A DNA stretch of 64,000 nt, taken from positions 124,001-188,000 of the forward strand of contig CBDFHJ010000007.1 in NCBI GenBank assembly GCA_965247635.1, read 5' to 3'. Under the pieces are notes generated by a model. The model was not told the DNA's origin. It did not search any database and worked only from the letters and a program-made list of their open reading frames with translations. The translations under genes and the position numbers were made by a program. Below, in pieces: positions 23,623-32,784 of this stretch. Within the stretch, counting starts at the first letter, position 1. Each line of letters starts with the position of its first letter. This DNA is from CBDFHJ01 sp965247635. Its GTDB lineage: Bacteria > Chloroflexota > Dehalococcoidia > Lucifugimonadales > Australimonadaceae.

Positions 23623-24609
23623 TCAGGGGCTGGATGGAGGTCTGGCGAGCTCCCTGAGGGCCCTGTTGTAGCGTCGTCGCCGTTCGGTGGTTTGAGCCTT
23701 CACCTCCTTCCTGCGTTGTAGGATCTCTTGCCGTCTTCCCTTGAGCACGTCTGATGGTGTCACGTTGCCCAGAGCCTTGTGATAGCGCCGGTAGTTGTAG
23801 TAGCTGACGAAGGCCGCGATAGCGGCCTCAAGGTCGGCGGGCAACTCATAAGGCACCTGGTTGACGTCCCGTTTGATGGTCTGGTGGTAGCGCTCCAGCT
23901 TCCCGTTGGTCTGAGGGTGGAAAGGAGTTGCTAGGATGTGCTTGATGCCAACCATCCCCAGGTAGTCCCTGAATGCTCTTGAGACATAGCCTGGACCGTT
24001 GTCACTCAGCAGCCTGGTGCGGTCTGTGACTGGAACTTGGTCCATGCTGGTCGTGTCCACAGCATCCTGGACCACCTCGATGAAGGAGTCGGCCGTCATA
24101 TCTTGCTGAAGCCTGTGAGCCAGGATGAAGCGGGAGTAGTCGTCCATAACGGTGACCAGGTAGTAGTAGCCCCACCCAACCACCCTGAAGTATGAGGCAT
24201 CGGTGGCCCACATCTGGTGAGGTCCTGTGGTCTTGAGGTGGTACTCCTTCCCCGCGGCCAACCGCATCTCAGGCCTCTTCACTAGGCCCTCCCTGCCCAG
24301 GATACGGTAGACGCTGGACTCTGAGACTGAGAAGCCCTGGTTGTCGGTGATCCCCGCGGCCAGCTGACGGCAGCTCAGCTCTGGCATCTCCCTGGCTGAT
24401 AACAGGACTGAGCGTTCTTCCTGAATAGTGAGACGGTTCCATGGTGGCTGATCGCCTCCTGGTCGGTCCTCAAGTCCTTGTTGGTCTTGGCGTCTGAGCC
24501 ACCGGTAGTAGGTGCTCTTAGGGATGCCCAGCTCTCTGAGGACCTTTCGCTTGGGGAGGGGAGACGAGGATACTTTGGTAACTACCTCTGCCTTCTCCGG
24601 GGCGCTCAT
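23623..24609 (-). CDS. IS3-family transposase OrfB (DDE integrase core)
   Basis: 328 residues: HTH_21-type start (K-R-K-V-L-R-E-L-G-I-P-K-S-T-Y-Y-R-W), then an rve integrase core with D in W-A-T-D-A-S-Y, D in L-S-D-N-G-P-G-Y and E in N-G-K-L-E-R-Y. Its ATG overlaps the orfA stop (ATGA). Made either by reinitiation or, more typically for IS3 elements, as an OrfAB fusion by -1 frameshifting at the A7 run in orfA. Confidence 0.93.
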   Translation of the reverse strand: MSAPEKAEVVTKVSSSPLPKRKVLRELGIPKSTYYRWLRRQDQQGLEDRPGGDQPPWNRLTIQEERSVLLSAREMPELSCRQLAAGITDNQGFSVSESSVYRILGREGLVKRPEMRLAAGKEYHLKTTGPHQMWATDASYFRVVGWGYYYLVTVMDDYSRFILAHRLQQDMTADSFIEVVQDAVDTTSMDQVPVTDRTRLLSDNGPGYVSRAFRDYLGMVGIKHILATPFHPQTNGKLERYHQTIKRDVNQVPYELPADLEAAIAAFVSYYNYRRYHKALGNVTPSDVLKGRRQEILQRRKEVKAQTTERRRRYNRALRELARPPSSP

Positions 24610-25013
24610 CCGCTGGTACCGGTGGCGTCCTGGGGCATGGGGATGGCCGTTTTTTTGAGACGGTACGCCTCCAGCGACAGATCGGCCACTAGCTCCTTGA
24701 GTTCCCCGTTCTCTCGCTTGAGTTGCCCTACCTCATGCTGAGTGGCGTCCCGAACCGAGTCACGGGTCAACCTCTCCTTGCCCGCCTCCATGAACTCTTT
24801 GGTCCACGAGTAGTAGGAGTGGGGCTTGATCCCCTCCCGCCGGCACAGGTCGTTGGCTGTGACCTCGCGGCGGAAGCCCTCCAGAACAATTCGGATCTTC
24901 TCTTCGGGGGTGTACTTACGTCGGGCAGCCGCCTTCACTGTGCGGACGAAAGACCTGGTCTGCTCGCTTCGTTCCTCGGCGGCCTCTGCTTTGCTTACTT
25001 CTAATTGGGACAC
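24606..25013 (-). CDS. IS3-family transposase OrfA (HTH)
   Basis: 135 residues, the same protein as in copies 1 and 3 apart from single substitutions: a helix-turn-helix near the centre and a C-terminal coiled coil. It binds the element ends. Confidence 0.92.
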   Translation of the reverse strand: MSQLEVSKAEAAEERSEQTRSFVRTVKAAARRKYTPEEKIRIVLEGFRREVTANDLCRREGIKPHSYYSWTKEFMEAGKERLTRDSVRDATQHEVGQLKRENGELKELVADLSLEAYRLKKTAIPMPQDATGTSG

Positions 25014-25124
25014 ATCTGCTCCTTTCTGTGGGTAGCTCTACCCTCATTTCAGGAGCTCACACCACCCTCCGACTCTCGGGTTTTCCTACCCTTATATGTG
25101 TCCCATTATCGCTGACGGTCTACA

Positions 25125-27173
25125 CTTGTCCACGTACATGGTGTGCAGCAGCGGCTCGTCGTAGCCGGTCTGGAACTTGTCCGCGCAGACCAGGAAGCGG
25201 TACGGCTCTTCTTGTATCTTGTCGGCTATCAGGTTCGATGAGAAGCCGTTGAGGGACGCCTCGGTTACCTTCGTCCCTGCGTATTCGTGCTCACCGGAAA
25301 AGGCGACGATTGCCTGGTATGGACTCTTGCGCTCTGCCAAGTAGTCTTGGATAGCGTGGTAGTAGCGGATGGCGCGCTCGATACTCCCTGTCACCACCAT
25401 GGCCCTGGCCTGCCCGCCGACCTTCTGAAGGCCGATGACCTGCTCGTGGAAGTGGTCCACCATGATCTCGGACTTGAGGCGGATGGCATGATCGTTGTTC
25501 TCAACATAGCGCCTCAGCTTCTTCGCCGCACGCTTCATATCGAACTCCGGGTCCGCCTCCACCGTCTTGACCAGCCGGTAGTAGCTTTCCACCGGTGTGT
25601 AGTGCTTCAGCACGTCTACTATGAACCCTTCCTCGGTTGCCTGCTTCATGGTGTAGGAGTGGTACGGGACGTGCCTGACCTTGTCTCCCTCCGGGATAGG
25701 CCGGCCGAAGATCTCCAGCGTCCGATTCTTTGGCGTGGCCGTGAATGCGAAGTAGCTGGCGTTGGGCAGCAGCTTCTTGCTCTCGATGATTCTGTTGATC
25801 TTGTCCTCGGCGGTCTCTTCTTCCTCTTCTGCACCGGCCTGTCCCAGGGCCATGGACACCGATGCGGAGGTGCGGCCTCCTTGGCTGGAGTGGGCCTCGT
25901 CGATGATGATTCCGAAGCTGTGATTACGGTGTTCGTCCCCGATGGCGTCCAGAATGAAGGGAAACTTCTGCACGGTGGTGATGACAACCTTCTTCCCATC
26001 CTGAAGGAAGGTGCGCAAGTCCTTGGAGTTCTGGGCATGGCCCACCACGGAGCCTACCTGGGCAAACTGCCGAATAGTATCCCTGATCTGCCTATCGAGA
26101 ATCCTCCGGTCCGTGACTACTATGATCGAATCGAAGAGGGGCTTGCCGCTAACCTCGAACCTAATTAGCTGGTGGGCAAGCCAAGCGATGGAGTTGGACT
26201 TGCCGCTTCCCGGAGAGTGTTGGACGAGGTACCGCTTGCCAACTCCTTCGGCCGGCACATCCGTTAGGAGCCGCCGCACTACTTCCAACTGGTGGTAGCG
26301 TGGCCAAATTTGCACCCGCTTCTTACGCCCGGTTTTGTCATCCTTGGTTTCGACAACTTGGGCGTAGTTCTCAATGATGTCGGTGAGGCCTTCTCGGGTA
26401 AGGACCTGCTTCCACAGGTAATCGGTCTTGATTCCGTTGGGATTGGGAGGATTGCCCGCGCCGTCGTTCCACCCCTTGTTGAAAGGCAGGAACCAGGAAC
26501 TCTTTCCCTGTAGGTGAGTACAGAACTGCACCTCGTGATCGTCGACGGCAAAGTGGACAAGGCAGCGCCCCAGCTCGAAGAGCTTTTCGCGAGGGTTGCG
26601 GTCTTCCCTGTACTGCTTAACGGCGTCCGCTACCGTCTGCTTGGTCAGACTGTTCTTCAGCTCGAAGGTGGCCACAGGCAGCCCGTTGATGAAGAGGCAC
26701 AGGTCCAAGGCAAGCTGGGTGTTGTCCTGGCTGTAGTGGAGCTGCCTAGTCACGCTGAATCGGTTCTGCCCGTACTGGACCCCGGCCTTCTCGTTCCCCG
26801 GCGACGGTGTGCCGTACATCAGGTCAATCTGGTGCGGACCGTGCTTGACGCCCTTACGTAGCACGTCAATGGTCCCTCGCTTTGCGACCTCCCCTTGCAG
26901 CCGGGCCAGGAACTTGCGCCGCGTTGGGCTGCCCTGGCCCAGGTCCAGTGGCTCGGCGGCAACGGGCTGGGTGTCGTGGAGGAAGGCGGAGAGTTGGGCC
27001 AGGTCTATGCAGTACTCCCGGTCGTAATCTTGTGGGTCTCCGCCGATCCAGCCTACGCCGTAATTGGCCGGACGTTCTGCCACAGCGCCTCCCTGGGCAG
27101 GCTCACACGCATGGCCGGCCATGGCGATACAAATGAGCCGCTCAAGTCCCTTCTCAGTGGTATCTGTGGTCAC
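25125..27173 (-). pseudogene. hsdR: Type I restriction endonuclease subunit R, truncated by IS copy 2
   Basis: About 683 native residues remain of a protein that is normally about 1000. Present: nuclease domain with D157...E171-x-K173 (F-E-L-K-N), helicase Walker A H-S-P-G-S-G-K-S-N (about 319-327), D-E-A-H (425-428) and most of the second helicase lobe up to T-G-Y-D-E-P-L-L-H-T-M-Y-V-D-K. Then IS sequence adds 10 codons and a stop at 25092. Missing: the last helicase motif and the C-terminal region that docks on the HsdM/HsdS core, so cleavage is probably lost. GTG 27173 starts 1 nt after the toxin stop. Last gene of the operon that begins at 32366. Confidence 0.9.
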
Positions 27174-27174
27174 G

Positions 27175-27510
27175 CTATCCCTCTTCCATCTCTTGGATCG
27201 GGACTTCTCTCAGTTCACCGGGGCGTATTTCGTTAATGACAGTGCGAATCTCCTCTATACGCGGCTGGACATAGGGCCATGCCGTGGACAGTAGGACGAC
27301 AATCGCCAGTCGCCTATCTGTGAGGTTCTGTTGGTATCGCATATTCTGGTCAGTGGTGATGAGGATTTCGTATCCCTCCTGCTCGGCCTCCTCGACTAGG
27401 TCCCCATTACCGAGTCCTGACCATCCTCGCTCCGCTGCCGTATCCACCGAGTGTCCGTGCAGATGTTCTCGAAGCGGCCGAGGCGTTCCCTGGTCCAATA
27501 GAATCCTCAC
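27175..27510 (-). CDS. DUF5615-type PIN-like toxin embedded in the restriction operon
   Basis: 111 residues from GTG 27510. It matches the DUF5615 PIN-like family: R-I-L-L-D-Q-G-T-P-R-P-L-R at the N-terminus, G-L-G-N-G-D-L-V-E-E-A in the middle and I-L-I-T-T-D-Q-N-M-R-Y-Q-Q-N-L with the acidic pair typical of the nuclease pocket. The first acidic residue is the Asp of L-L-D. Its start overlaps the stop of the DUF433 gene (GTGA), the usual arrangement of DUF433/DUF5615 toxin-antitoxin pairs. hsdR follows after 1 nt. Confidence 0.8.
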   Translation of the reverse strand: MRILLDQGTPRPLREHLHGHSVDTAAERGWSGLGNGDLVEEAEQEGYEILITTDQNMRYQQNLTDRRLAIVVLLSTAWPYVQPRIEEIRTVINEIRPGELREVPIQEMEEG

Positions 27511-27734
27511 GGTTCTACGGAAACCTTGACGGACTTCGCCGCGTATTCGAGAACAGCTCTGACCTTCCATTCCTCCACGCCCTCGAACCAATCGAGAAAC
27601 TGTTCTATGGTAGCGCCGCTCTCAAGGTTCTCGAAAAGGGCGGATACCGGCACTCTGGTTCCGGTGAACACCCAGGCCCCACTCAGCCTGCCGGGCACGC
27701 TCTCGACTGCCGTGCACTTTCCCCAGTCCGTCAT
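27507..27734 (-). CDS. DUF433-family antitoxin embedded in the restriction operon
   Basis: 75 residues with the DUF433 signature: G-A-W-V-F-T-G-T-R-V-P-V-S-A-L-F-E-N-L-E-S-G-A-T-I-E-Q-F-L, a small HTH-like domain (VapB45-like). It acts as antitoxin to DUF5615 nucleases. ATG 27734 overlaps the hsdS stop (ATGA), and its own stop overlaps the toxin GTG, so all three proteins are translationally coupled. Confidence 0.82.
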   Translation of the reverse strand: MTDWGKCTAVESVPGRLSGAWVFTGTRVPVSALFENLESGATIEQFLDWFEGVEEWKVRAVLEYAAKSVKVSVEP

Positions 27735-29191
27735 ACGGTCACCTCGCTTTCCATTGCCAACTCTTCTGGCCATTCGTCGGGGTGGTGCAGGTCTTCGGCC
27801 ACACTGTCGGCCAATGGGCCGCCCTCGTCCATAGGCTCTTCATCGTCGGCTTCGTCCGGCAGCAGCGCCGCCGCCTCGCTCACGTCCAGCTTGCCCGTCA
27901 CCACGTCGGAGATGAGCCGTGTGCGGTACTCCTGAAGCAGTTCGATTTGGCGGCGGGCGCGGGCGATGGCGGCGTAGATGATCGCAGTGGCCTCATCAAG
28001 ATGCTGGACGATAGCGGCCTGTTCGGAGAGGGGTGGGATAGGTAGGTGCAAGCTAGTTAGCGTTTCGCGGTTAATCTTTGGCATCGCAACTCTGTCGGAT
28101 TCAAGGACCGACCAAGCTGTGAAACCTTCCGAGAGCATCAGCCAGAACAGGTAAACATTTAGGAGTGAATTGCGCGGACGTAGCGGGTACATGTCAGCGC
28201 TACATAGGCAGTCGGCCGGGGCCACTAACACTTTTGCCAGTGCCGGGCGAATCTTGCTGTAGATCACATCACCGGCTAGGCAAAAGTACTTACCGCTAAT
28301 TGCTGCCTGTTCGGAAGCTGTCTCTCTATACAGGAGGCGGCCTGTCTTTGACTCGAGGTGATTTGGAGCGATGAGCAGCATTGATGAATACGGTTCAATT
28401 TCTGGATCAACCTGCCCTTCGGCTATGTCTACTTGGCGGGAAAACCGGGTAGTCTCCCAATGCTCCGGCACGTCGCCGAGCCACTCGACGCCGGAGGGCT
28501 TGAGGCGGACGTTGGGGTCAAGGCCGCGTGTGACGGCCTGGTTGACGATGGCCTGCTTCTCCTCTTCCAGCACCGCGATGAGCTTCCGCTTCGCGCTGAC
28601 GTACCGCCGGATGCGCCGGTCTACGTGGTCCAGGTAGCGCACGATTGAGGCCTGTTCGGAGAGATGGGGAAGGGACACCCGAAAATACTTGAGCTGGGCA
28701 CTGTGGACGTGCATGATGGTGATGCCGCGCCCCATCAGGGACTTCTGGGTTTGAGCCGAATGACAGTCCAACGAGTAGCCCGCAAACTTCGGCTCCATGG
28801 GAACTGTTGGCCGGAAGATGATCAAGTCTCCACCACAGAAAACTTGGGTGTGCATCAAGTTGACTGCGGATTTGCCAATGTCCTCTATGGTCTCACCTGA
28901 CGTAGGGAAGAGAACGTCGCCTCTATTGATTGGCGTATATGCACTAGCCCTCGCTAGCGAAACATAACTCCGTGTCCGCCTAATGAAGTGGGTGTGAGTC
29001 GTGTAAAGGTCCCCATACCGAACACAGGGTATCCCATCGGGGACCTCGTCATCCTTCGTTCCTCCAGAGCCTTTGGAGAAGACGCCAATCCTTCCAAGTT
29101 GGACAACTTCCCAGTGCGCCGGCACGTCGCCGAGCCAGGGGACAGCAGAGGGCTTGTAGGCGGAGTAGCGGTAGATAGCGTTCGCGTACAC
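27731..29191 (-). CDS. hsdS: Type I restriction-modification specificity subunit S
   Basis: 486 residues in two halves, each starting with a W-L-G-D-V-P-x-H-W-E motif (about 19-28 and 235-245) and each ending with an S-E-Q-A-x-I-V-x-x-L-D helix and a coiled-coil spacer. These are the two target-recognition domains and two conserved helices that set the split recognition sequence. The acidic C-terminal tail (E/D-rich, last 45 residues) is unusual. GTG 29191 lies 1 nt after the stop of the protease gene. Works with HsdM as the methyltransferase. Confidence 0.92.
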   Translation of the reverse strand: MYANAIYRYSAYKPSAVPWLGDVPAHWEVVQLGRIGVFSKGSGGTKDDEVPDGIPCVRYGDLYTTHTHFIRRTRSYVSLARASAYTPINRGDVLFPTSGETIEDIGKSAVNLMHTQVFCGGDLIIFRPTVPMEPKFAGYSLDCHSAQTQKSLMGRGITIMHVHSAQLKYFRVSLPHLSEQASIVRYLDHVDRRIRRYVSAKRKLIAVLEEEKQAIVNQAVTRGLDPNVRLKPSGVEWLGDVPEHWETTRFSRQVDIAEGQVDPEIEPYSSMLLIAPNHLESKTGRLLYRETASEQAAISGKYFCLAGDVIYSKIRPALAKVLVAPADCLCSADMYPLRPRNSLLNVYLFWLMLSEGFTAWSVLESDRVAMPKINRETLTSLHLPIPPLSEQAAIVQHLDEATAIIYAAIARARRQIELLQEYRTRLISDVVTGKLDVSEAAALLPDEADDEEPMDEGGPLADSVAEDLHHPDEWPEELAMESEVTV

Positions 29192-29192
29192 G

Positions 29193-29888
29193 TTAGTTTG
29201 CCCCCGAGGTTAGATCAAACCCGATAGGGTTCCTTTGAATCAGGTCAAGTGCATGATCAATCGCGGCAGCCACCACGATGCCAGTGTTATCGTAGTACGT
29301 GAAAGGTGTCTCGCTTTCGCCAACGTAGATTGGTTTGGGCTCATCGTGATAGCCAGAAACGATACCTATAGCAGTAAGTTCATTGCTCCGGTCGTTCACT
29401 ATCTGGCAAACTACGGGTCCGCCGGAAAACCCAGGGTTATTGTGGCCGTCCAGTAATAGTGTTTTCACTTCACCTACTTGAAATGCGGAAAGTATCCCCT
29501 TCTTTACCAATGGTATGGGAAAGTTCCTGTTTAAGTTCCCTCCGTCATTGGTAAGGTCGTAAGGAAATCCCAAGAAGTAAACGTCCTGACTGAGCACTAT
29601 ACCAGCGGTTCCTGTGGGCAATGGGTGCGTGGGTGAAATTTGCACAGGAGGAGCTAACACTGTCACGTCGATGTCTCCTTGTCCATGCCCCACCAACTCA
29701 ACGGCAAGGCTCTTCCAAGTGTTTTCATGCTGTATTTGCAGCAAATTGGGCCCGGCAATGGAGGACACAAAATGGCGGGCGGTAATTATGTATTGTCTGC
29801 AATCGACGTCTACCGTAAAGCAAGTGCCCGTGGACCCACCGTACTGGATGCGAAAGGTACGTTGCAGTATGTTCGTAGTCATTAGCAT
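29193..29888 (-). CDS. Trypsin-like serine protease embedded between hsdM and hsdS
   Basis: 231 residues with no signal peptide. The chymotrypsin-fold triad is visible as H39 (I-I-T-A-R-H-F), D74 (G-D-I-D-V-T-V-L) and S155 (N-N-P-G-F-S-G-G-P-V). ATG 29888 or ATG 29882 are equally good starts. The gene is separated by 10 nt from hsdM and 1 nt from hsdS and is thus part of the restriction operon. Trypsin-like domains occur as effectors in several prokaryotic defence systems, so a role as a second, protein-directed effector or as a regulator of the complex is possible. That is inference; the family and triad are seen directly. Confidence 0.82.
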   Translation of the reverse strand: MLMTTNILQRTFRIQYGGSTGTCFTVDVDCRQYIITARHFVSSIAGPNLLQIQHENTWKSLAVELVGHGQGDIDVTVLAPPVQISPTHPLPTGTAGIVLSQDVYFLGFPYDLTNDGGNLNRNFPIPLVKKGILSAFQVGEVKTLLLDGHNNPGFSGGPVVCQIVNDRSNELTAIGIVSGYHDEPKPIYVGESETPFTYYDNTGIVVAAAIDHALDLIQRNPIGFDLTSGAN

Positions 29889-29898
29889 GTTGCTTTAC

Positions 29899-32016
29899 CT
29901 AGCCTTTGACAATCTCCGCCAGCAACCCCTCCGTCTCCCGCTCCAATGCCAGGATGTCGGCCCGTATCTCCTCCAATGGACGCAGGGGCTGCGGCTTGTA
30001 GAAGTGGCGGGTGAAGCTGATTTCGTAGCCAACCTTGACGCTGCTCGCCACATACCAGGCGTCGGTTGCGTAGGGCAGCACCTCGCGACGGATGAAGGCT
30101 TCGACGCCTCCCTCCTCCAGCAACGGCACCTGCTCCGTGTCCCGGAGTTCCGGGTCGGGCTCGTACTCCACCACTGTGCTCTGACCGTCCAGGGCCGCTT
30201 CGATCAGTCCGCGGATCGGATCAGGTTCTACCGCGCCTGGCTTGTTGGTCTTCTTGATGACTGGCGCGGCGGCCTCTTGGCGGGATGCCAACGCCGTCTG
30301 TAATAGGTTCTTCCGCTTGGCCGTCAACTTGACGCCATGCGCGGAGGCATCTGCCACAACGGCCTCCATGAATCGGTTGAAATCGGGGTGAGGTCCGGCG
30401 CCCAGTACTGCCGCCACCCGATCAATGACGTAGGAGAGTGGCTCTTCCTTTGCGTCACCACAGACGGCCCGGAAGCGCTGGCGATGGTCCGGTGATAGAT
30501 CGATGGTGAGCCGCAGCGGGCGCTCCACGGTGACCTTCAAGTAGCCGAAGGCCTCATTAAGGAAGATCTTGGACTGCTCCGTTTCCTCGAAAGCGAGGAA
30601 CGCATCGCAGATGCGGCCGATGTCCTCGTCGGATACCTCGCAGTTCTTACTGCCAAGGTTCTTGCGAAGGGGCCTGTACCCCTGTGTGGCATCAATGAGC
30701 TGCAACTTGCCATGGCGATGCTCAGGCTTTCGGTTGCTGAGCACCCAGATGTAGGTGGCAATGCCGGTGTTGTAGAACATGTTCAGCGGGAGGGCGACGA
30801 TGGCTTCCAGCCAGTCGTTCTCGATGATCCAACGACGGATGTTGCTCTCGCCCTGGCCGGCGTCGCCGGTGAAGAGGGAGCTGCCGTTGTGCACCTCCGC
30901 GATGCGGCTGCCCATCGGTGTGTCCCGCTTCATCTTGCTCAGCATGTTGGCCAGGAACATCATCTGGCCGTCGCTGGAGCGGGTGATGAGGGAGTAGTCC
31001 GGGTCGCCGCCGTGCTCCACGACGAAGCGCGGGTCCGTGATGTCGGACTTTCCGCCCATGCGTTCCAGGTCGCTCTTCCAGCTCTTGCCGTAAGGCGGAT
31101 TGGAGAGCATGAAGTCGAACTCACGGGCTGGGAAGGCGTCGGCAGAGAGGGTGGAGCCGTATTGCATGTTGTCTGCCTCGCCGCCTTCTCCCTTCAAGAT
31201 GAGGTCGGCCTTGCTGATGGCGTAGGTCTCAGGATTCACCTCCTGGCCGTACAGATGGACTGACGCCTCCTTGCCTTGTTCCCTGGACAGCTGCGTCAGC
31301 GTCTCTTCCGCTACCGTCAGCATCTCGCCTGTGCCGCACGCGCCGTCATAGACCAGGTAGGTGCCGGACCTGACCTCTTCGGCAACCGGCAGGAAGATGA
31401 GCCGTGCCATGAGTTGCACCACGTCCCTTGGAGTAAAGTGCTCCCCGGCTTCCTCGTTGTTCTCCTCGTTGAAGCGGCGTATGAGCTCTTCGAAGACCGT
31501 ACCCATGCCGTGGTTGTCTAGGCCCTCCAGTCTGACGGAGCCGTCCCCGTTCAGCACGGGTACAGGGCTCAGGTTGATCGACTTGTCGAGGAACTTCTCC
31601 AGCAGGAACCCCAGCGCATGCGTCTCGACCAGCCTGGGAATCTGGTTGCGGAACTCGAACTTCTCCAGGACCTCCTGGATGTTGGGCGAAAAGCCGTCGA
31701 GGTACGCCTCGAAGTCAGATCGCAACTGCTGTTGCCGCCCGCGTGAAGCAAGGTCGCGGAGCCGGAAGTCAGATGTGTTGTAGAAGGCCTGGTCGGAGGC
31801 CTGGCGCAGGGCGGCATCCTGATTCGTAATGCCTGCGTCGTCTAGCTGGTCCTTCATGCGGAGAACAGCGTCCTTGGTCGGTTCCAGAACTGCGTCCAGG
31901 CGACGTATGACGGTCATGGGCAGGATGACGTCGCGGTACTTGCCCCGGACGTAGACGTCCCGCAGCACGTCGTCGGCGATGCCCCATATAAAGCTGCTGA
32001 TGTTCAGGTCGCTCAT
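29899..32016 (-). CDS. hsdM: Type I restriction-modification DNA methyltransferase subunit M
   Basis: 705 residues, at the long end for HsdM. N-terminal HsdM_N helical domain (about 8-150), then an N6-adenine methyltransferase with SAM motif D-G-A-C-G-T-G (224-230) and catalytic N-P-P-Y (306-309). The C-terminal region (about 500-700) contains the R-P-L-R-L ... D-L-S-P-D-H-R-Q-R-F and a final coiled coil. It methylates adenine in the site read by HsdS, protecting host DNA. ATG 32016 overlaps the stop of the XRE gene (ATGA). Confidence 0.93.
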   Translation of the reverse strand: MSDLNISSFIWGIADDVLRDVYVRGKYRDVILPMTVIRRLDAVLEPTKDAVLRMKDQLDDAGITNQDAALRQASDQAFYNTSDFRLRDLASRGRQQQLRSDFEAYLDGFSPNIQEVLEKFEFRNQIPRLVETHALGFLLEKFLDKSINLSPVPVLNGDGSVRLEGLDNHGMGTVFEELIRRFNEENNEEAGEHFTPRDVVQLMARLIFLPVAEEVRSGTYLVYDGACGTGEMLTVAEETLTQLSREQGKEASVHLYGQEVNPETYAISKADLILKGEGGEADNMQYGSTLSADAFPAREFDFMLSNPPYGKSWKSDLERMGGKSDITDPRFVVEHGGDPDYSLITRSSDGQMMFLANMLSKMKRDTPMGSRIAEVHNGSSLFTGDAGQGESNIRRWIIENDWLEAIVALPLNMFYNTGIATYIWVLSNRKPEHRHGKLQLIDATQGYRPLRKNLGSKNCEVSDEDIGRICDAFLAFEETEQSKIFLNEAFGYLKVTVERPLRLTIDLSPDHRQRFRAVCGDAKEEPLSYVIDRVAAVLGAGPHPDFNRFMEAVVADASAHGVKLTAKRKNLLQTALASRQEAAAPVIKKTNKPGAVEPDPIRGLIEAALDGQSTVVEYEPDPELRDTEQVPLLEEGGVEAFIRREVLPYATDAWYVASSVKVGYEISFTRHFYKPQPLRPLEEIRADILALERETEGLLAEIVKG

Positions 32017-32366
32017 TGGTTCGCCATGCTCCGATAGGCTGCCTTGACTATCTGGTCAAGGGCAACGGCGGCTTCCTCGTTGAGGCGGGGGTCGGAGTGG
32101 AGACAGGACGAGATCACCGCGAGGGGCTCCGGCTCATTCTTGGCGGCGGCGCTCCTGACGAATCGGTCTACGTCCAGTCCCGACCACGCCGCCAAGGCTG
32201 CGAGACCGTTGACGTCAGGGTGTTTGCCTTGGGACATACGGCTCAAAGTGGAGGCGCTGATGCCGCACTCCTCCGCCACTTGCTTCCAAGTGCAATGGCG
32301 GGCCTGCCTCTCAGCGTCCAAAGCGGCGAAGAAGGCGCCGCCGTCGAACCTCGCTGTCTTGGCCAT
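32013..32366 (-). CDS. XRE-family HTH regulator heading the restriction operon
   Basis: 117 residues with an HTH at about 25-80 (T-W-K-Q-V-A-E-E-C-G-I-S-A-S-T-L-S-R-M). The second half is a small helical segment with no recognised domain. As first gene, coupled to hsdM by a 4-nt overlap, it probably acts as a controller that times expression of methylation and restriction. Confidence 0.8.
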   Translation of the reverse strand: MAKTARFDGGAFFAALDAERQARHCTWKQVAEECGISASTLSRMSQGKHPDVNGLAALAAWSGLDVDRFVRSAAAKNEPEPLAVISSCLHSDPRLNEEAAVALDQIVKAAYRSMANQ

Positions 32367-32432
32367 TAGCCGCTCCTTCGTGGTTCACATCCGAGATAGT
32401 CATCACCGACAATGGAATGAATCGCCTATTCG

Positions 32433-32461
32433 ATTATCGCAACCACATGATATGATTGCAA
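32433..32461 (-). promoter_or_regulatory. Promoter of the restriction operon
   Basis: Minus strand: TTGCAA (32461-32456), 17-nt spacer, GATAAT (32438-32433), about 65 nt before the XRE start. The rest of the gap up to 32784 shows no gene. Confidence 0.5.
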
Positions 32462-32784
32462 TAGCCGCCAGGGACTGAGGAGGTCCAACCCTCTACATTT
32501 CCGTGGTGAAGGGAGGCAGGAGGATCGACAGGTGTCGAGCAGTACAGCTACTACGGCCGTGAGGCGTTGAATCTCAGCCTTCTACCCTGCCATGTAGGTA
32601 ATCGAGCGATTAGGGTGGGTTCACAGCACAAGCCGCATCTCAAAGATGGTTCTGCCTACCGTCAACTTAGGCCCACCAAACTGGACAAAATCAAGAACCT
32701 TCACATTGAGATTCAGGCTAGCAGCTTGACATGGACCTTGGGCTAGGAATGCCCTGATGATCCCAAGAGAGGAAGCCGCGACGT

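Larger units (their letters stand above)
23580..25124 (-). mobile_element. IS3-family element, copy 2 (intact)
   Basis: 1545 bp with the same terminal repeats as copies 1 and 3 and uninterrupted orfA and orfB. Its right end (25124) cuts hsdR after the codons for Y-V-D-K. The left flank does not continue hsdR and no target duplication is visible. Confidence 0.93.

Noticed and set aside
25287..26168. 293-codon plus-strand frame inside hsdR
   Set aside because: Shadow of the helicase-nuclease gene, with no motif of its own.
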